Assembly: GCA_017983495.1 (NCBI GenBank)
Contig: JAGOBH010000004.1
Span: 124,001 to 188,000, forward strand
Length of the DNA: 64,000 nucleotides
Reading direction: 5' to 3'
Origin: Pyrinomonadaceae bacterium
GTDB lineage: Bacteria; Acidobacteriota; Blastocatellia; Pyrinomonadales; Pyrinomonadaceae
Below the pieces are notes generated by a model that was not told where the DNA came from, did not search any database, and saw only the letters and a program-made list of their open reading frames with translations. Shown here piece by piece: positions 63,126-64,000 of this stretch. Position 1 is the stretch's first letter. Every line of letters begins with the position of its first letter. The translations under genes and the position numbers were made by a program.

Positions 63126-63418
63126 GACAAAATTTACCTTTCCCTAGGTGAGAAACCCACTAGAAGTGTCGATATCGATTTTTCTTAGCTTTGGGGTTAC
63201 GGTCCGCCCCCTAAAGAATCGCGCCTCGATCGCTCGTGGTTGAGCCACTTCTATTACCTTAAAACGACCAACCCTCGAACTATCCTAAACGCCTTCGAAC
63301 AAAACTTTATGTAGTATCGGGGCGCATCACCGTTGATGCGCGAGAGCAGGATTAACGTTGTTTATGATGCACGGTTCGCCAAGGGGTTGCAAGCGGCACT
63401 TGGCTTTTTGTTAGCAAA
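63126..63418. other. Intergenic leader region of the RNA-binding protein gene
   Basis: 293 bp with no gene. It contains a perfect hairpin, GCGCATCA-CCGT-TGATGCGC (63322-63341), without a T-run, and a ribosome-binding site (GGAAAGG) just upstream of the RRM start. The unusual length suggests a long 5' leader, but I can show no cold-shock box. Confidence 0.35.
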
Positions 63419-64000
63419 TCAATAGATAAGTGCCAGGATCTCGTCGATACGCGAGCGGGCGGCCGCCTCGCCGAGCGGGATAAATTCGTCGATCTTTCCT
63501 ATTTGATCGGGACGCAGGTGGGCGATCTGCGGTTCGATGACGAGATCCGCCGGCCTAGTTTGGTTGTTTGATGTTGAGCGGATCAGCGTCAAGGCCGAGC
63601 GCACAGCTATACTTAGTGCGGTCCGCGGCGAATGCCGAAACGTGCCGCCGCATTTGAGCAGATCGACGGCGATGACGACATCCGCGCCCATCGCCCAGAC
63701 CGCGTCGGTCGGCATCACGGACGAAACACCGCCGTCCACCAGCACGCGTCCCGCCTTGTCGCGGATCGGCGTAAAGACGCCCGGCACCGCACAACTCGCA
63801 CGGACCGCAGAGATCAGGTCGCCGGTGTCTTTGAAAACCACCTCTTCGCCGGCTGCAAGGTCATAGGCGACGGCTGCAAATGGCGTTTTTAGATCTTCGA
63901 ATCGCGTGGCGTGCAGTTCGCGTGTGAGAAACTTGCCCATCGGAACGGTCGAGAGCATGCCGCTCAGGCCAAACGACGGCCGCATCGTGTTCAGCCAACC
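63419..64000 (-). CDS. Patatin-like phospholipase (5' partial)
   Basis: The C-terminal part, at least 194 residues, of a patatin-family lipid hydrolase. The catalytic Asp is in VLVDGGVSSVMPTDAV (DGG motif); TPFAAVAYDLAAGEEVVF and SCAVPGVFTPI are typical. The serine hydrolase GxSxG motif and the start codon lie beyond the window: the frame is open to position 64000, with G-W-L-N-T preceding the first ATG at 63985. The shorter frame starting there would lack the nucleophile and is not the whole protein. Confidence 0.9.
   Translation of the reverse strand, partial: GWLNTMRPSFGLSGMLSTVPMGKFLTRELHATRFEDLKTPFAAVAYDLAAGEEVVFKDTGDLISAVRASCAVPGVFTPIRDKAGRVLVDGGVSSVMPTDAVWAMGADVVIAVDLLKCGGTFRHSPRTALSIAVRSALTLIRSTSNNQTRPADLVIEPQIAHLRPDQIGKIDEFIPLGEAAARSRIDEILALIY

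Overview
The window looks like a stretch of an Acidobacteriota chromosome, most likely Blastocatellia. This is an inference from gene content, not a database result. The pointers are a fused E2-E1 2-oxoglutarate dehydrogenase, a very large TonB-dependent receptor with an N-terminal carboxypeptidase-regulatory domain and no SusD partner, a winged-helix/TPR regulator, a two-component regulator-propeller histidine kinase, and many small secreted proteins of unknown function. Base composition is balanced to slightly GC-rich. I saw no rRNA, tRNA, CRISPR array, insertion sequence or phage module.

Layout. 0-8.6 kb: the 3' part of kgd, a CapA-like lipoprotein, then a propeller sensor kinase and its NarL-type response regulator. 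8.6-20 kb: a one-directional run of exported or membrane proteins: an M1 peptidase, a DUF3011 protein, an amino-acid-type binding protein, a probable PliI lysozyme inhibitor, two CPBP intramembrane proteases flanking an A-B-B-A repeat protein, an M28 peptidase and unknowns. 20-27.4 kb: a DUF3667 membrane protein, an OmpR-type winged-helix/TPR regulator, a 1081-residue propeller lipoprotein and a PAS-LuxR regulator.

27.4-41.1 kb is the respiratory heart of the window. One dense unidirectional operon, with several ATGA or TGATG overlaps, encodes an Rrf2 regulator, CcoS (too short for usual ORF cut-offs), a Rieske protein, a one-piece cytochrome b, a heptaheme c-type cytochrome, CcoN, CcoO, two small membrane subunits without heme, a GltD-like FAD/Fe-S dehydrogenase, a SafE-like membrane protein, CcoG, a tiny CcoH-position protein and the copper ATPase CcoI. 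This reads as a genetically fused bc complex plus cbb3 oxidase with its own maturation factors. No diheme CcoP is present, and the heptaheme cytochrome may be the electron bridge.

41.1-50.7 kb (minus strand): a secreted unknown, SMC with an acidic insertion in its N-terminal head, a TPR/DUF4388 protein, a 600-bp gene-free region holding a 23-bp palindrome and six decamer repeats, and the TonB receptor. 50.7-54.7 kb: dnaK-dnaJ-hspR, with a near-consensus promoter overlapped by HspR-like half-sites. 54.7-61.2 kb: a META-domain protein behind a leader that can sequester its ribosome-binding site, a glutamate racemase, a caspase-like/methyltransferase fusion, a toxin-antitoxin pair, a B12-binding-type radical SAM enzyme and a DUF58 protein. 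61.3-64 kb: two small secreted proteins, an ABM-like protein, a glycine-rich RRM protein and the 3' part of a patatin-like phospholipase. Three different REP-like dyads sit in intergenic gaps between 51 and 56 kb.
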